64,000 nucleotides of DNA, from contig NC_059505.1 in NCBI RefSeq assembly GCF_914767665.1, positions 33,291,506-33,355,505 of the forward strand, given 5' to 3'. Positions 11,334-22,621 of this stretch are shown here, piece by piece. How positions within the stretch are numbered: position 1 is the first letter of the stretch; the number at the start of each line of letters is the position of its first letter. The notes below the pieces were generated by a model. The model made no database searches. It was given only the letters and a program-made list of their open reading frames with translations, and was not told the DNA's origin. This stretch comes from Harmonia axyridis. Taxonomy: Eukaryota > Arthropoda > Insecta > Coleoptera > Coccinellidae. The position numbers were made by a program, and so were the translations under genes.

Positions 11334-11910
11334 CATAGAGTAATAAACATAGATAGAGTGAGTTTGCGCAATTTTTACATGACCCAAACATGGTTAGATT
11401 ACGTCGTCGGATTTTGATATATTTTCAAATCCACAATTTTACTGTATCATTATGAATGTATATTATATTTAATGAAATATACATATTTATTTGATCGATT
11501 CCCGATTAAATATGCAAATTTGAATATTTGGAATCCAATATTTTTCCTAATTGTCGAACTTATAATAAGCAGAATATTTATTATTTTCTGTATCTTCCTG
11601 CTGGAATCCAAGGTTTTGACAACTTTTGCTCTACTAGTGTCCTCGGTTGTTTCAAGTCGTTTGGCTTGCTTGAAGTTTGTTTTCTGTATTTCTGATATAT
11701 TCAGGTATTTATTTCAATATATTTTGAATTAATATGAAACGTTGATTCACTATGGGACACGAGAAGTGCGTGCTTTGTGGAGAATCTAGCGAAGTGTGTG
11801 AAATATTGTATCATTGATATGGTTTCATTTCCGCGCTCTTCCTATCAAATTTGATGATTCATGTTGGGAACAAAATTTGCTTAATAAAAATGACATATGC
11901 TCCCCCTCTA
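11334..11910. repeat. TIR-bounded repeat X, copy 1
   Basis: The sequence beginning CCATAGAGTAATAAACATAG matches, over its whole length and at high identity by eye, the reverse complement of 34880-35460. Conserved blocks include CATGGTTAGATTA, CTTGAAGTTTGTTTTCTG and GAAGTGCGT-CTTTGTGGAG. One end carries AAACATAGATAGAG, and the other end in copy 2 carries the same motif inverted. The family is not recognised. It is probably a DNA transposon derivative. Confidence 0.7.
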
Positions 11911-12596
11911 TTATTTATTTATTGCTCTGAGAAGCTAACAGTCTAAGTATTTAAAAAATTCCTACGCTGTCACTCAGCTTGTCATTTACAGTATTTGCAA
12001 TATTTAAGGGAACTTTTATCACCAAAACAAATACCCTTTCAAATTCACCGTTTCTTATGAGTCGGCCTGAAACATAAAGAAGAAGAACTGTCATAAAAAC
12101 GTCACCTAAACGTCATTGTCATTATGCCGTCATTATCACCATTGCCAACTGCAATGCGACCCGGTGACAATACAAAAGGTAGACAGAGGCATTTCACACG
12201 GTGTCCCTTAATGATGATGACATTATTGTGGCGTTATCAATAGCGCGGGGCCTCTAGTGGCCAGACCGGAGACTGTTTCGATCCCGCTGAGACCACGCCG
12301 GTCCCTGGCGCTTCCAAGAACCCCCTTTTACTGCAAATTGTGGGGATCTGACACACCTACCGCCCATACTTATCTCTCGGAACTCTATCTACCTGTCCTG
12401 CTTTTGCCTCCTTTTCAATGCCTTCTCTTCCTTGGCTCGAGGCCTGGCCAGTGGCGTGGCATCCGGTTCTGGTTTAGTTCTGTATCCTAGACTAGTTTGA
12501 GCCCGAGACTTCGTTCGCTTGAAATAATTCATTCGAGTTACGATAACTTCCATGAGTTTTCAATTGAGGAAAATCAGTTCAGTATAGAATAGCGCG
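11911..12596. other. Non-coding; GC-rich patch 12240-12500
   Basis: The patch at 12240-12500 is clearly GC-richer than the surroundings and holds a 78-codon plus-strand frame from 12257, with no recognisable domain. The minus strand shows a Lys/Arg-rich segment. It could be a transposon remnant, a regulatory island or an unrecognised exon. Confidence 0.4.
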
Positions 12597-12690
12597 TATA
12601 TACGGACGCGTAAAAGTCGATACGAATATACGGACGCTTAAAAGTCGATACTAATATACGGACGCGTATATACAGAAGCGTATATGGAGC
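12597..12690. repeat. 28-bp tandem repeat, three units
   Basis: The phrase ATATACGGACGC followed by TTAAAAGTCGATAC recurs with a 28-bp period (starts near 12598, 12626 and 12654). The third unit degenerates into GTATATACAGAAGCGTATAT. Short minisatellite. Confidence 0.85.
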
Positions 12691-12943
12691 CAATAAATAT
12701 TGTCAATAAAAGCAGGAAAAAAATTCATTCAAGATTTTTCTCTATCGTTTTAAATTGAATGTTACTTTTCGACCATTTCCTTCAAAGAAATATGAACCAA
12801 TCACACAGCCCGCATAAGTTGGACACCACACTGGCTTTATCTGAATGTGTCTCAACGGTATCATGAGGATTTTCATCAAACCAAATTCTGGATCATTTAA
12901 CTAATTATGAGCTTAACACCGACTGAATATAATTTTCGTAAGT

Positions 12944-13104
12944 AATTGCACAAGTGCATCAAAATTACCGATAATTTTGCATGACAGCGTGTTGTCATAA
13001 AAACTGCATGAGTTCATTTTCATTTTTTCATGAAAATGCAGTTTTTCAAAGAAAACACGCTGGAATGCGAAATTATCCGGTCATTTTGATGCACGAGTGT
13101 AATT
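12944..13104. mobile_element. Palindromic MITE, about 161 bp
   Basis: The left arm begins AATTGCACAAGTGCATCAAA. The reverse complement of the right end begins AATTACACTCGTGCATCAAA. The arms continue to pair through the ACGCTG/CAGCGT and ATGCAGTTTTT/AAAAACTGCAT blocks up to a small loop near 13025. No coding capacity. Superfamily not determined. Confidence 0.78.
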
Positions 13105-13429
13105 CGGGGGAATATTTCCCGAATAAACTGTTAACTTGTTAAAGTGACATAGATTCCATAGATTCGAACTGTGTAAGATTCATAGAAACTGTGCATCTAT
13201 GAACAGAACAATTATCGCAGTGCTATTTCGCTTCCTACAATGCAATCATCGCTGTAATTTTCGATAATTGCATTCCATTTACATATAATTTTTGACAGGA
13301 GGGAAATATTCGATCAAATTGTTTGTCATTTCAAGTGGTTCAATTACAAAATCAGAAAAAAAAACGACGATAATAATAATCTAATGGCTTTAGTTCTTGA
13401 ACTGAAAGTTGGAGTTCACTTTTGTGATG
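13105..13429. other. No gene seen
   Basis: AT-rich, no recognisable feature. Confidence 0.45.
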
Positions 13430-13630
13430 TTAACTTAAATCTTGTATCAAAATTCTCCATGTTTCTGTTTGAAAAAGATTTAATTGTTGAGAACGACGCG
13501 AAATCGATAAATTTGGATTCATCCTTAAACTCTCTGCTGTCAAATTTTCTCTCATGTGCTCGCATATCGTTATTATACTGGATCTTGTAGATACACGCTT
13601 CAAAAAGTAAATTGGAACTACTGAACACAA
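13430..13630 (-). pseudogene. DD41D transposase helix-turn-helix fragment
   Basis: A 66-codon minus-strand frame contains TAESLRMNPNLSISRRSQQL followed by TETWRILIQDLS. This is the second DNA-binding helix-turn-helix of DD41D/Tc1-type transposases (pattern I-RR-QQL--S--T-WRIL--DL). It is the region deleted from the element copies at 3983 and 46773. The fragment ends with a stop, and no catalytic domain follows. Confidence 0.65.
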
Positions 13631-14806
13631 ATGACATAAAAAATGTCAAAAAAATGCATAGTGTTGCCATTATAACAATTCATATTGCATCGTTTCCATT
13701 GGAAAATATGTTAAAATTCTTCGTATTTTTCCAGCATCCAAGAGTTACTACAATTGTTTATGATGAAGCCTTGTGTATTAGTTAAATTGAAATTCATTGA
13801 GACTGATGTAAGAGCAATATTACTTTCATCTAAACATTACTTTTGACTTTACAGTTTTACGTTAGAAATTTATTCAAGTCAAGAAAAATATAAGGAGATA
13901 ATGCAGACAAAACTATAAGCAAACTATTAAATTTTTTGAAATCAAGAAAAATATGATGGGATTATGCAGAAAAAGCTATAAGCAAACTATCATTGTCATT
14001 CTTAATGTTCAATTAAGCATTGTGCAAAGTTTTCTTTAATCTTTACTCCATTATGTCTGCTCATCAGTAGGTCCAATGATGAAAAATTTGACCTCAAGAT
14101 TTCTCTGCAGTTTCTTTTTTTCGTTGTCTTTGACTTTTTTCATAACCTTTCTTCTGCTTCTTCAAATACGATCTTAGCTTCATAATTTGCTATCTAATCC
14201 ATGTTGGATTCTCGAAATATATTGGTAATATTACTTCTCATCAAATTTATCAGCTAACGAACTTTGGTTGTAAATGAATATCGAGTTGAAAAAAAAAAAT
14301 TCCGCACGCCACTGAACACCCAAAAACTATATTTACGAGCAGGCGTTTCGTTGGTCGTATTTCAAAATAATTTTAATAACTAAGGAACATAGCCTGTTGT
14401 TAAGCAGACCATAATATATTAGGTTTTTAATGGTTTTATAATATATATCTATTTGGCCCCTTTTTACCTAAATGGTTATTAAATACAACTTGTTTGAAAT
14501 ATCCTTTCTGCCCAATTCCAACTCGTGTTAATTATGATTGAATGTTTAGATATTGGGATGGAAGTTTACCTAGGAATTTCGCCGGTGAACGGTAAAAATT
14601 TCTCAAATATAACGTTAGGATGATTTGAAATGAAGACATTTTGCAATGAACTCTTGTTCATTTTTAACAACAATCGCAATATAGAAGGCATAATGCAAAA
14701 CTAATGTAATTCGGGAGTAAAAGAATTGAACAATAAAATTCAATAAATTAATCTAATTCGTTGGGATGAAATGAGAGAGAAAAATCTTGTACAAATCTAG
14801 TCTGAT
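13631..14806. other. No gene; short dispersed repeat at 13635-13685
   Basis: The segment around 13635-13685 (reverse complement GTTATAATGGCAACA, then ATGTCATTTGTGTTCA) matches 20590-20655. The rest is AT-rich without recognised features. 14799-14806 is the left target duplication of the next element. Confidence 0.5.
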
Positions 14807-15461
14807 CAGAGCCGCCGCCAGACATTTTGGCGACCCGGCAAAATAAAATTTCGCCGCCCTGCTTTGCTTCATTTATCTGAATTTTCTTCGGAGAAGCTCT
14901 CTCTATAGTTGAGAACGCCTATTTGATTACAATAATTTGGCTCTTGGAAATTTTTATTATTACCCGACCAGACACAACGAAAACTAAGAGGTTGTTGGAA
15001 ACATGCGAAATGAAAGTCCTGAGGAAAATAGCTGGAAAAACACTATTAGACAGAGAGCGCAGTGACAACATAAGAAAAATATGCGGGGTGGAAGAGGTGA
15101 ATGAGTGGATCCTGAGGAGAAAGCACGAGTGGAATGCACACATAGACCGAATGGATCATGAGAGAATGGTCAGAATCGCACGTGATAAATCACCAACAGG
15201 AAGGAGAAGTATAGGAAGACCGCGGAAAAGGTGGAGCGATACCTGACTACCAACTGAACACCGGACAAGTTACGAAGAAGGAACAGGCAAAAATGCCTAT
15301 AATGAAGAAGGAAGAAGAAGAAGAAGAAATTTTATTATTCCACCTACTAAGAAAACATTTCTGTATGAGAAAGTATGTCTTGTTTTATGAACTGACTTTG
15401 CGCCCCTACAATTTGGCGCCCCGGCAAAATGTCCGGTTTTCCGGTCCTGACGGCGGCCCTG
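14807..15461 (+). mobile_element. hAT-B non-autonomous element with 8-bp duplication
   Basis: The element starts CAGAGCCGCCGCCAG and ends CGGCGGCCCTG, an inverted repeat of the CAGGGCCGCC type common in hAT elements. It is flanked by the identical 8-mer AGTCTGAT at 14799-14806 and 15462-15469, which is a hAT-length target duplication. Internal GGCGCCCCGGCAAAAT blocks occur in both ends in the same orientation. Related copies lie at 31965-32150 (partial), 33027-33504 and 42103-42580. No transposase. An RTE 3' end is nested inside. Confidence 0.9.
14962..15326 (+). mobile_element. RTE-like non-LTR 3' fragment nested in hAT-B
   Basis: A 365-bp insert is flanked by a 13-14 bp duplication (AAATTTTTATTATT at 14948, AAATTTTATTATT at 15327). 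Its 3' end is a GAA microsatellite, as expected for RTE-type 3' tails. It encodes the last part of ORF2: RPDTTKTKRLLETCEMKVLR, AGKTLLDRERSDNIR, then a basic RRSIGRPRKRW tail ending in a stop. The uninterrupted host sequence can be read in the related element at about 42450. It is a 5'-truncated insertion. Confidence 0.85.
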
Positions 15462-15469
15462 AGTCTGAT

Positions 15470-15914
15470 ATTAAAAAAAAATAGATTCGGTAAAGATCTG
15501 ATCTTGGATATCTATGAATCCATTGCTTATTTGGTACAAACCTATGATTTAAAAGCACCCCATAGCAAAAATTCTTAAGATTTCACAAAAAAGTTTTAGC
15601 AAAGTTTTTGTTGCTGAACCAGGAGATGATGTGATAAGGAAAGCATTATCGATCGCCAATGTTTTTCAGGCGGCAGGGCAAGTGGTGCCGTCCTGCTGAA
15701 ACGATATTTTCGAACTGAAGCAGAAAAATTGATTTATCATAACGTACTGATCTTTTTTTGTTCAATTTTATTGCATTATTATTATCTGGCTTTGTTTTGT
15801 CGGACAACTCTTTATGTTTACTTACTCTCTAATGCAAAATCAATCTAAGCGATAGCAACATCTGCAGGTTGTGAACAGGTATTGAACAGGTTGTTTGCAT
15901 AGCCACATATCTGG
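15470..15914. other. No gene seen
   Basis: AT-rich; no recognisable motif. Confidence 0.45.
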
Positions 15915-16926
15915 ATCTTCATTGGCGCTAAATTTCTTTCCAGCGAGAATTTTTTTGAAGTCTGAGAACAGAAAAATGTCGCTGGGGGCCAGATCTAGCG
16001 AATACCCACTGTATTCGAAACATCACCTTGTTTTTCTTCAAATGGGACCGTTTTTTAACTATTTCATCAATAACGCTATATAATGATAGATGTTGATGGT
16101 CTGGCCCTTTTGGAGGTAATCAATGAATATTATACCTTGCGCTTCCCAGAATACTGATGCCATAACCTTGCCAGCTGACTGTTGTGTTTTTACTCGCTTT
16201 GGATTCGGTTCATCGTGTGCAGTCCACTCAGCTGATTGTCGATTGGACTCCGCAGTGAAATGATGTAGCCATGTTTCATCCATTGTCACAAATCGACGCA
16301 AACATTTAGGTTAATTGCACTTAAACAGCTTCGAACACTGCTCAGAATCATTAACACGTTGTTGCTTCTGATCGTTTGTGAGCTCGCGCGACACCCATTT
16401 TGCACACAGCTTTCTCATGGACAAATATTCTTGAATGATATGATGTACACGTTCCGATGATATCTTCACAATGTCTGCTATCTCGATCAACTTCAATTTA
16501 CGGTCATTCAAAATTATTTTGTGAACTTTTTTGATTTTTTCATCGGTGGCAGCCTGTTTTGGGCGACCACTGCGTTCGACGTCTTCGGTGCTCATTTCAC
16601 GCCGTTTAAACTTAGCATACCAATCAATGATGGTTGATTTTCCTGGTGCAGACCCGGGAAACTCTTCATCAAGCCAAGATTTGGCTTCAACTGTATTTTT
16701 TCCTTCGAAAAGCAATATTTCATCAGCACACGGAATTCTTTTTTTTTCATCTTTTTCAAATAACAAAATTAGCTACATCTCACAATGCAATATCTCACCA
16801 ACTAATGGTCAGACTGCTGTCAAATTTTGGCACGTATCGTTTGAAGATTGGTTCTAACTAAAAATCATATGGATTTAATACTAGCACCACCATCCATGCA
16901 CCAGACCGCGGACTTGTCAATTGGCC
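15915..16926 (-). mobile_element. Irritans-type (Himar-like) mariner, 3'-truncated
   Basis: On the minus strand the 5' terminal repeat reads TAGGCCAATTGACAAGTCCG, similar to the AAGTCCCCGGTC core of irritans mariners. The transposase follows: GKNTVEAKSWLDEEFPGSAP, STIIDWYAKFKR, ERVHHIIQEYL, then a break and TMDETWLHHF (first catalytic Asp), QSAGKVMASVFW and FIDYLQKGQTIN. Pieces of the C-terminus (PSDIFLFSDF-like, near 15970) are present. Similarity stops near 15915, so the last coding part and the 3' repeat are lost. A frameshift near 16305 splits the reading frame. Confidence 0.88.
16311..16766 (-). pseudogene. Irritans-type mariner transposase N-terminal half
   Basis: 152 codons covering the paired DNA-binding helices: the SWLDEEFPGSAPGKSTI recognition helices, the GRPK linker, LIEIADIVKISSERVHHII, and KLCAKWVSRELT leading to the catalytic domain. 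The next frame (16059-16301) continues with TMDETWLHHF. Family length is about 348 residues, so this is under half. Related copies at 44183-44994 and 50435-51622 show that the frame breaks are private to each copy. Confidence 0.88.
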
Positions 16927-17055
16927 TAATATTCTACTGAAGGTGTAATAACCACACAATATTCACTAGCGTTCAACGACTGTTTGTACAACGATATTGA
17001 CAATTTCGAAAACTAAAAGTTGCCAACTAAATTTGAAAAAAAAATTTACAGCATG

Positions 17056-17218
17056 AACCTTTGGGCGTCCACTGCGTTCGCCGTCTTCGGTGCTCATGTC
17101 ACTACGTTTAAACTTAGCATACCAATCAATGATGGTTGATTTTCCTAGTGCAGACCCCGGAAACTCTTCATCAAGCCAAGATTTTGCTTCAACTGTATTT
17201 TTCCCTTCAGAAAGCAAT
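17056..17218 (-). pseudogene. Irritans-type mariner N-terminal fragment
   Basis: A second, shorter piece of the same transposase lies 130 bp beyond the previous element and in the same orientation: GKNTVEAKSWLDEEFPGSAL, STIIDWYAKFKR and MSTEDGERSGRPK. It may be a separate insertion or a local duplication. No terminal repeat visible. Confidence 0.8.
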
Positions 17219-18461
17219 GTTTATGTTCATATTATTTTTAGACTCCTTTAGACTCTTCCGATTTCGGTTCCGATTCCGGTATATCGGGTAAATCCATATC
17301 CGTTACATACCTACCTAAAATACAGTAGGGTGCAATTGGCACATAAATGAACGAGCGCTCAAAATGATCCTGATTTCACGTCAGTCCCCATTTTCCGAAT
17401 TATACATTTCAAAATATAAACATTAGTGGCAATTTTCTCTTTTTGCTTCGTACCCACGTTGCAAATGTTTATCAGGTACCTATGATTAACCAAGAGGTTC
17501 GAAAAAAAGTTCTTCTCTTTTGGAAATACCTCCACCTCATCAACTTTCCCAGCTCATAGCACTTAAATATCTTATTAAAAATTTTAAGTGCTTGCTTACG
17601 AAATAATCTCGTCCAACCAAATACAACTTATTATATGCAGGCAATAAATAACAGGGATACACCACTCCATAAACACCATCCTTCAATTCCTTCCTTTCCA
17701 ATTTCGAACCATCATGCATATTTTATGAGGCATAAAATAAATACCCAAAAGGGGTAATTTCAATTTGAGAAAAACGCCCGGTAAATAAACTCTAAACACC
17801 CCATTCCAAAAACCCCATCAGATATTAACAAGCCTTCATTTATATTTCATTCCACATTGGAGTTGTCAGTGAAAAAAAAACATATATAGTTAGTTGTTCA
17901 GGCTCAAGCCAATAAACCATATTTTCTTCTCTCTCGCCTCGACTTCTTCTATCAATTTACATCTTCAAACAGTGTTCGCCTGGAGAACTACCAGGTGCGT
18001 CCCGTAAGGGGTTAAAATGAAATGACTTGGTGGCATAAGTGAATAAATGTTTGAACTTGACCTTCTGAAAGTTGAATGACTATTTCAAAAATGAGGAGAG
18101 TACTGACGTGAAGTCAGGGTCAATTTTTTTCGACAAGTGATATTTTAAAACGTATACGTACTTTCACTGAAAATACGCATAAGCTTCAAAAGATTTCTTG
18201 AAAAAAAATAAGCCGTTTGTCGAAAACATTTTTATCAATTATGAAAAAATCACTATTTTTCTAATTATGCCTTCACCGTACTCATTCAATCTAATACTGA
18301 AGTTCTTGATGACCGTTTAGCAAATATGCTTCATGGTGGTTGTCATTTTATGGCGAATATTTTGTTCTGAGTGGGCCAGAGTCCATCCTGCTGAAACCAA
18401 GTTCTTTGATCAGAGCCAGGAAAGTTCTAAAGTTCAGGTAGCGAAAACATCTGGCAAGACA
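17219..18461. other. No gene; carries one of two 38-bp direct repeats
   Basis: AT-rich. At 17330-17367 the phrase GCAATTGGCACATAAATGAA with CGAGCGCTCAAAA recurs almost identically at 18842-18877. Otherwise no recognised feature. Confidence 0.5.
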
Positions 18462-18802
18462 TAAGACAAGACAAGACATGGGATAATAAGACTAAAACAA
18501 GGCATAAATAATTTATAACACAAGACATAAGATTATATATAAGACAAGACATACAAGACAAAGACATAAGACAAGACAAAAGACAAGACAAAAGACAAGA
18601 CAAAAGACAAGACAAAAGACAAGACAAAAGACAAGACAAAAGACAAGACAAAAGACAAGACAAAAGACAAGACAAAAGACAAGACAAAAGACAAGACAAA
18701 AGACAAGACAAAAGACAAGACAAAAGACAAGACAAAAGACAAGACAAAAGACAAGACAAAAGACAAGACAAAGACATAAGACAAGATATAATACAAGACA
18801 TG
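18462..18802. repeat. Minisatellite, 12-bp unit ACAAGACAAAAG
   Basis: Perfect tandem copies of the 12-bp unit ACAAGACAAAAG run from about 18580 to 18770 (about 16-17 units). They are flanked by degenerate ACAAGACATA-type units. The long open frames on the minus strand (LSCL repeats) are a by-product of the 12-bp period and not a gene. Confidence 0.95.
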
Positions 18803-19840
18803 AAAAAATAATTGAGAAAAAAGCCCAAGATATGAGAAAAGGTCGCAATTGGCGCATAGATGAACGAGCGCTCAAAAGCTCTTAAGACCAAGTCAAGTGC
18901 TTTTCTTGATTTTTTATTCCACTTGAAATGAACTATCCCAAATCAACAGATTATTTCATCTGCGTAGTACCTTGTGATGGTTTGTAAATCTACAAAATAC
19001 CTATAGCGACCAACGATAAATATTCACGAGTCGCCACTGACAATTACCTTAATAATTCAAAGTTCACCTGAGAATATGACTGTACCCAGTATTCGCCACC
19101 TTGTTCCATCACAGTCTAGTGTCCACACGTCGAGCATTAAACAAATACAATTTTGAAATGGTTGCCCACGAAAATCGGAGTGTGTTTTTGATGAGGCCTA
19201 TTATCACCTGGACGCCATTTTATAACGCATTTGTTTCAGAAATAATTACGACTCTCGTAAAGTTGTCTTTCGAATTAACCATATATTGGAGTTTTAAGTG
19301 TTTTCCAGGCTATGGTAATTACCTTGCCCGATGGGGGATGTGGTTTTTGTGATATTCTTTAATTAACTGCTTTATTTTCTGGGGAGGTTGATGTTGTTTG
19401 GTTGTTCTTTAATTAGGCGAAAATGGAGGTTGAGCTGTGGAAGGTTTTAATTGACGTATATGAGCACTTCAACAATGACCATTTTATTGCAATATGGGAC
19501 ATAAAATATCTTATGCCTTTTGAATGTAATTGAGTGTTTGAGTTCCTAATTAGATAGGTGTAATAAATTCATTTCGAGAGCACCTGCTTTAACTATTTCA
19601 TATCGTATATTATTATTGTTATTATCTGTAAATTTAAACTGAAGATCGAGTGTTTCGCGCTCAAATTACGCATAAAAGCAAAGGATTTTCATCAATGCTC
19701 ATTTATTTCTTATAATCAGCCTGATGATTTGTTCGAGGAAACAGTTACCTTTACTAGAAACTTCAAGAGCTTATATTATGCCTAATACTGAATCCAAAAA
19801 AGCCCAGAAAAGCACAAATGCTGGTCTTAATATCACGTTT
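18803..19840. other. No gene seen
   Basis: AT-rich sequence. A chance frame at 19101-19352 has no recognisable domain. Confidence 0.45.
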
Positions 19841-20440
19841 CCAATAAGAGGTTTCATTTTGATTAGCCAGTTTTATGGGCAGCTGTCACTTTTGAAGCTG
19901 TCATCTTTTGACATTTGACAAGGATAATATTGAAACTGGTGGAAACATTTGAGCTTTTGGGACAAATTTTTGATGTGAAGAATCGAAACATTGTGCTTTG
20001 ATCAAGAACAACTCAGAATATTGCTGCTATAGTACATAGTATTGACGAAAACCCAGGTTTGTCGAATCTTCGTCGATCTTGAGAATTGTTTATGATTAAT
20101 AACATCATACATGATGGCTTACAGACAATTTTTAATTTCGAAAAAAGTACCTTCTCGAGCGGGATTCGTACCTGCAATCTCCGAATCAATAGTCCAGTGC
20201 TCTACCAACCGTAATCCATCCTATATTATGCTGTAAGCCATCATATATGATGCTACTATAATTAATGTTTGACGTTGCAAATCAATTTTTATTTAAAAAT
20301 TTATCAAATTAAAAAGTTTTTATGGCCGAAATTGGATATTCGTGTGGACGACAAATAATTTGGCTGATATGGATTTTCATCGTTCATGGAATATCTCCCT
20401 CTTTAGAATGAAATAAATATCCATTGATTTCTCATTCTTC
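19841..20440 (+). mobile_element. DD41D family 2 relic, both ends recognisable
   Basis: The left end CCAATAAGAGGTTTCATTTT and the GAAGCTGTCATCTTTTGACA block match the copies at 6586 and 28845. At 20300-20440 a decayed C-terminus aligns with the MENFIKKIW---GG-L-DIVFHR tail seen at 30300-30455. The middle of the transposase is gone. A 150-bp foldback sequence with a tRNA-like core sits inside (20103-20252). Confidence 0.55.
20103..20252 (-). repeat. Foldback element with tRNA-like core
   Basis: 22-bp inverted repeats differing at one position (CATCATACATGATGGCTTAC at 20103, its complement at 20231-20252) bracket the unit. On the minus strand the interior reads GGTTGGTAGAGCAC (box A-like) and GCAGGTACGAATCCCGC (T-arm with box B GGTACGAATCC). 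Between them a foldable anticodon arm has loop CTATTGA. The acceptor stem does not pair. This is a tRNA-derived sequence (SINE or pseudo-tRNA) in a MITE-like frame. Confidence 0.6.
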
Positions 20441-22621
20441 TTAAAATAATGAAATCTCTCACAATCATTGATGCTCTTTTCTTGAATTTTTGTCGAATGA
20501 CATTTAATATTGTTAATTAACTGTATTTATATCATTCTAGACGTGAAGTTTCGAAAAACGGTTTTTTGATAGTAGGTAATGACAATTTAAAATGGTTATA
20601 ATGGCAACATTGTTATATTTCTTGAGATTTCTTATGTCATTTATGTTCAATAATTTATGTTTTTCGAACATAATATAGAGATCCCGAGAATTTCAAGTTT
20701 GCGCATTAACATTTATTCAAAAGAGCGCAAATATGACTATAGAACTGCTAACAACGCAATCCAAATCAAATTGAATCCAAATTGGATCAGCAAAAGAGAT
20801 ATGGAGATCACAGGAATTCCACGTATGCGTATACTCAACACAAACCTTCTACCTGGAAAAGCTGAAATTTGTATATTGGAACAAGACTCCAACAAAGTAA
20901 CCATAACGAATTATATTGAAAGCGCCGGATAAGAATTGTAAAAATTAAGGCTTTTACAAGAATTTGCGGTCACACAGAAAACCAAAGTTGTTTAGAATGG
21001 CCTGGAATGCATATTATGCGAGTTAAGATTTCGAAATGGAAAAACCAATTTTTTTTCATCCAGAAAGTGATGCCATAGCTTCGCTAGATTCAGAAGCGAA
21101 AACCAGATGTCTTTAGGTGTATTCTATTCTCCCAAAAAGTCGTAAATTACCAGATTTTTTTTCTTTGAAGATTTCGTCTGAAGATACGACACTTATTACA
21201 TGGGTTTAAAATACTAATCCATGCAATTTTTCTAATCCTATCTATTACATACCTACTGTGTTTCAATATGCAACTTCTATTGTACTGATACCAACAGAAG
21301 CCAACTGAAATAACACTTAGACCTCCAGTGAACAACTTTGAGGTTTTAATCCCTTAAAAGTCTTAGAAGCCTGTTACCAGTTGAAGCTGATTGGCAATTC
21401 TTTGTTATACCGTCGAGGATATATTTCAACGGCCAATTTTGAACACCTTGTTTAGAATGGGTTAAAGATTAAAAAGGTTTGATAATGACTTTTTGTAGTG
21501 ACGCGGAATGAACTTAAAGAAGATTAAGATTAGGAAAAATTGAGGAAACATTTTTGCTAGGTTTATAAATCAAGTGAATACCTATTTCGAAGTTTGACAT
21601 TCCCTAGGCAGTAGCTAGTGTCATCTGCTGATTCGTAAATTGTAGACGCATCGAAACGAAATTTATTGATTGGGTTTTTCAGCTATAAGATTTACACTTA
21701 ATTCGAAAAAAATTTCTCAAATATTTTTCGAATTTTGGATTCTACATTCATATTTCAAGACTCAAACTGTGGAAATTTCATCAGGGTCAAACAAATGTTA
21801 AAATAAGAAATGAAAGCCTGATGCCACCTGATGATGAAACTGAAGCGGACCAATAATAAGCCCAAAAATATACAATGTGTCCTGTCAAACTAAAGCCCAA
21901 TAAAATAGAAGATTATAGGGTATAATCATCTACCTGTTCGGGAACAAACAAATCCAATAAAGCTATGGCGTTGTTAACAAGTTCCTCTTATTTATTGGAT
22001 GGCTCTCATTTTAACACTAATTACCACTAATTTAAGGGGCAATTCTCATTTTCCATTTCAGGTATTTACAGCAGATCTTTTAGGTGGATTTATGGTTGTA
22101 ATAAATCAAAATCTCTCATTTTTGCTAAGTTGCGTGAAGCCGCTTACTGTTACTGAAAATTATGGATGTCGAGTTCCGAAAGCTTCTACCTATTTTTGTG
22201 GTTTAAAATGCAGTAATAGGTGTTAGTAGAAGGGTACCGAAAAAGGTTCATCCTTGGGATAATTCTTTAATTATAATCGATCACAGCTAAGCTACTTTTT
22301 TTAGAACAATACACTACTAGGCTGGAAAAAGTGGAAAAAATCCAAATTCAGTTTATAATTTCACCGAGATTTTACAATGAGTTTCATTTCTAGAAGAAAT
22401 CTGATCTAAAAAAAATTAAATGATTTAGCTATACCTACATGGAATAATATTATGCAATTCGAAGAACTCACATTTTCACGATCTGAATATTTTTTCTGAT
22501 TACTTATATTATTCTTAAACGATTGTCATTGAACATAAACCTTAATCAAAATTAGAGTATTTTTGATATATCAGTGCTAGTAATCTGTTTGAGAAAGTGT
22601 AAACACGTATGCCCTATATAA
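20441..22621. other. No recognised gene; 91-codon frame at 20657
   Basis: 20590-20655 is the dispersed repeat shared with 13635-13685. The following 92-codon frame (20657-20932) has an ordinary hydrophilic composition, but I cannot assign a domain. The remainder is AT-rich with no motif. Confidence 0.45.

Noticed and set aside
11760..11820. Zinc-finger-like frame GHEKCVLCGE conserved in both repeat X copies
   Set aside because: It ends in a shared stop after about 20 residues and lies antisense to the better exon candidate. The conservation is explained by nucleotide similarity of the copies.
12257..12490. 78-codon plus-strand frame in the GC-rich patch as a host exon
   Set aside because: No recognised domain, no clear splice sites, and Pro/Leu-rich composition follows from GC content.
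18580..18770. Possible CRISPR-like array
   Set aside because: The units are contiguous with no unique spacers, and the window is eukaryotic. It is a minisatellite.
18427..18891. Open frames of 87-154 codons rich in LSCL or FCLV repeats
   Set aside because: They are produced by the 12-bp minisatellite reading through in several overlapping frames. No codon bias or domain.
20103..20252. Functional tRNA gene on the minus strand
   Set aside because: Box A and box B are present, but the acceptor stem does not pair, the T stem has a mismatch and no complete cloverleaf forms.
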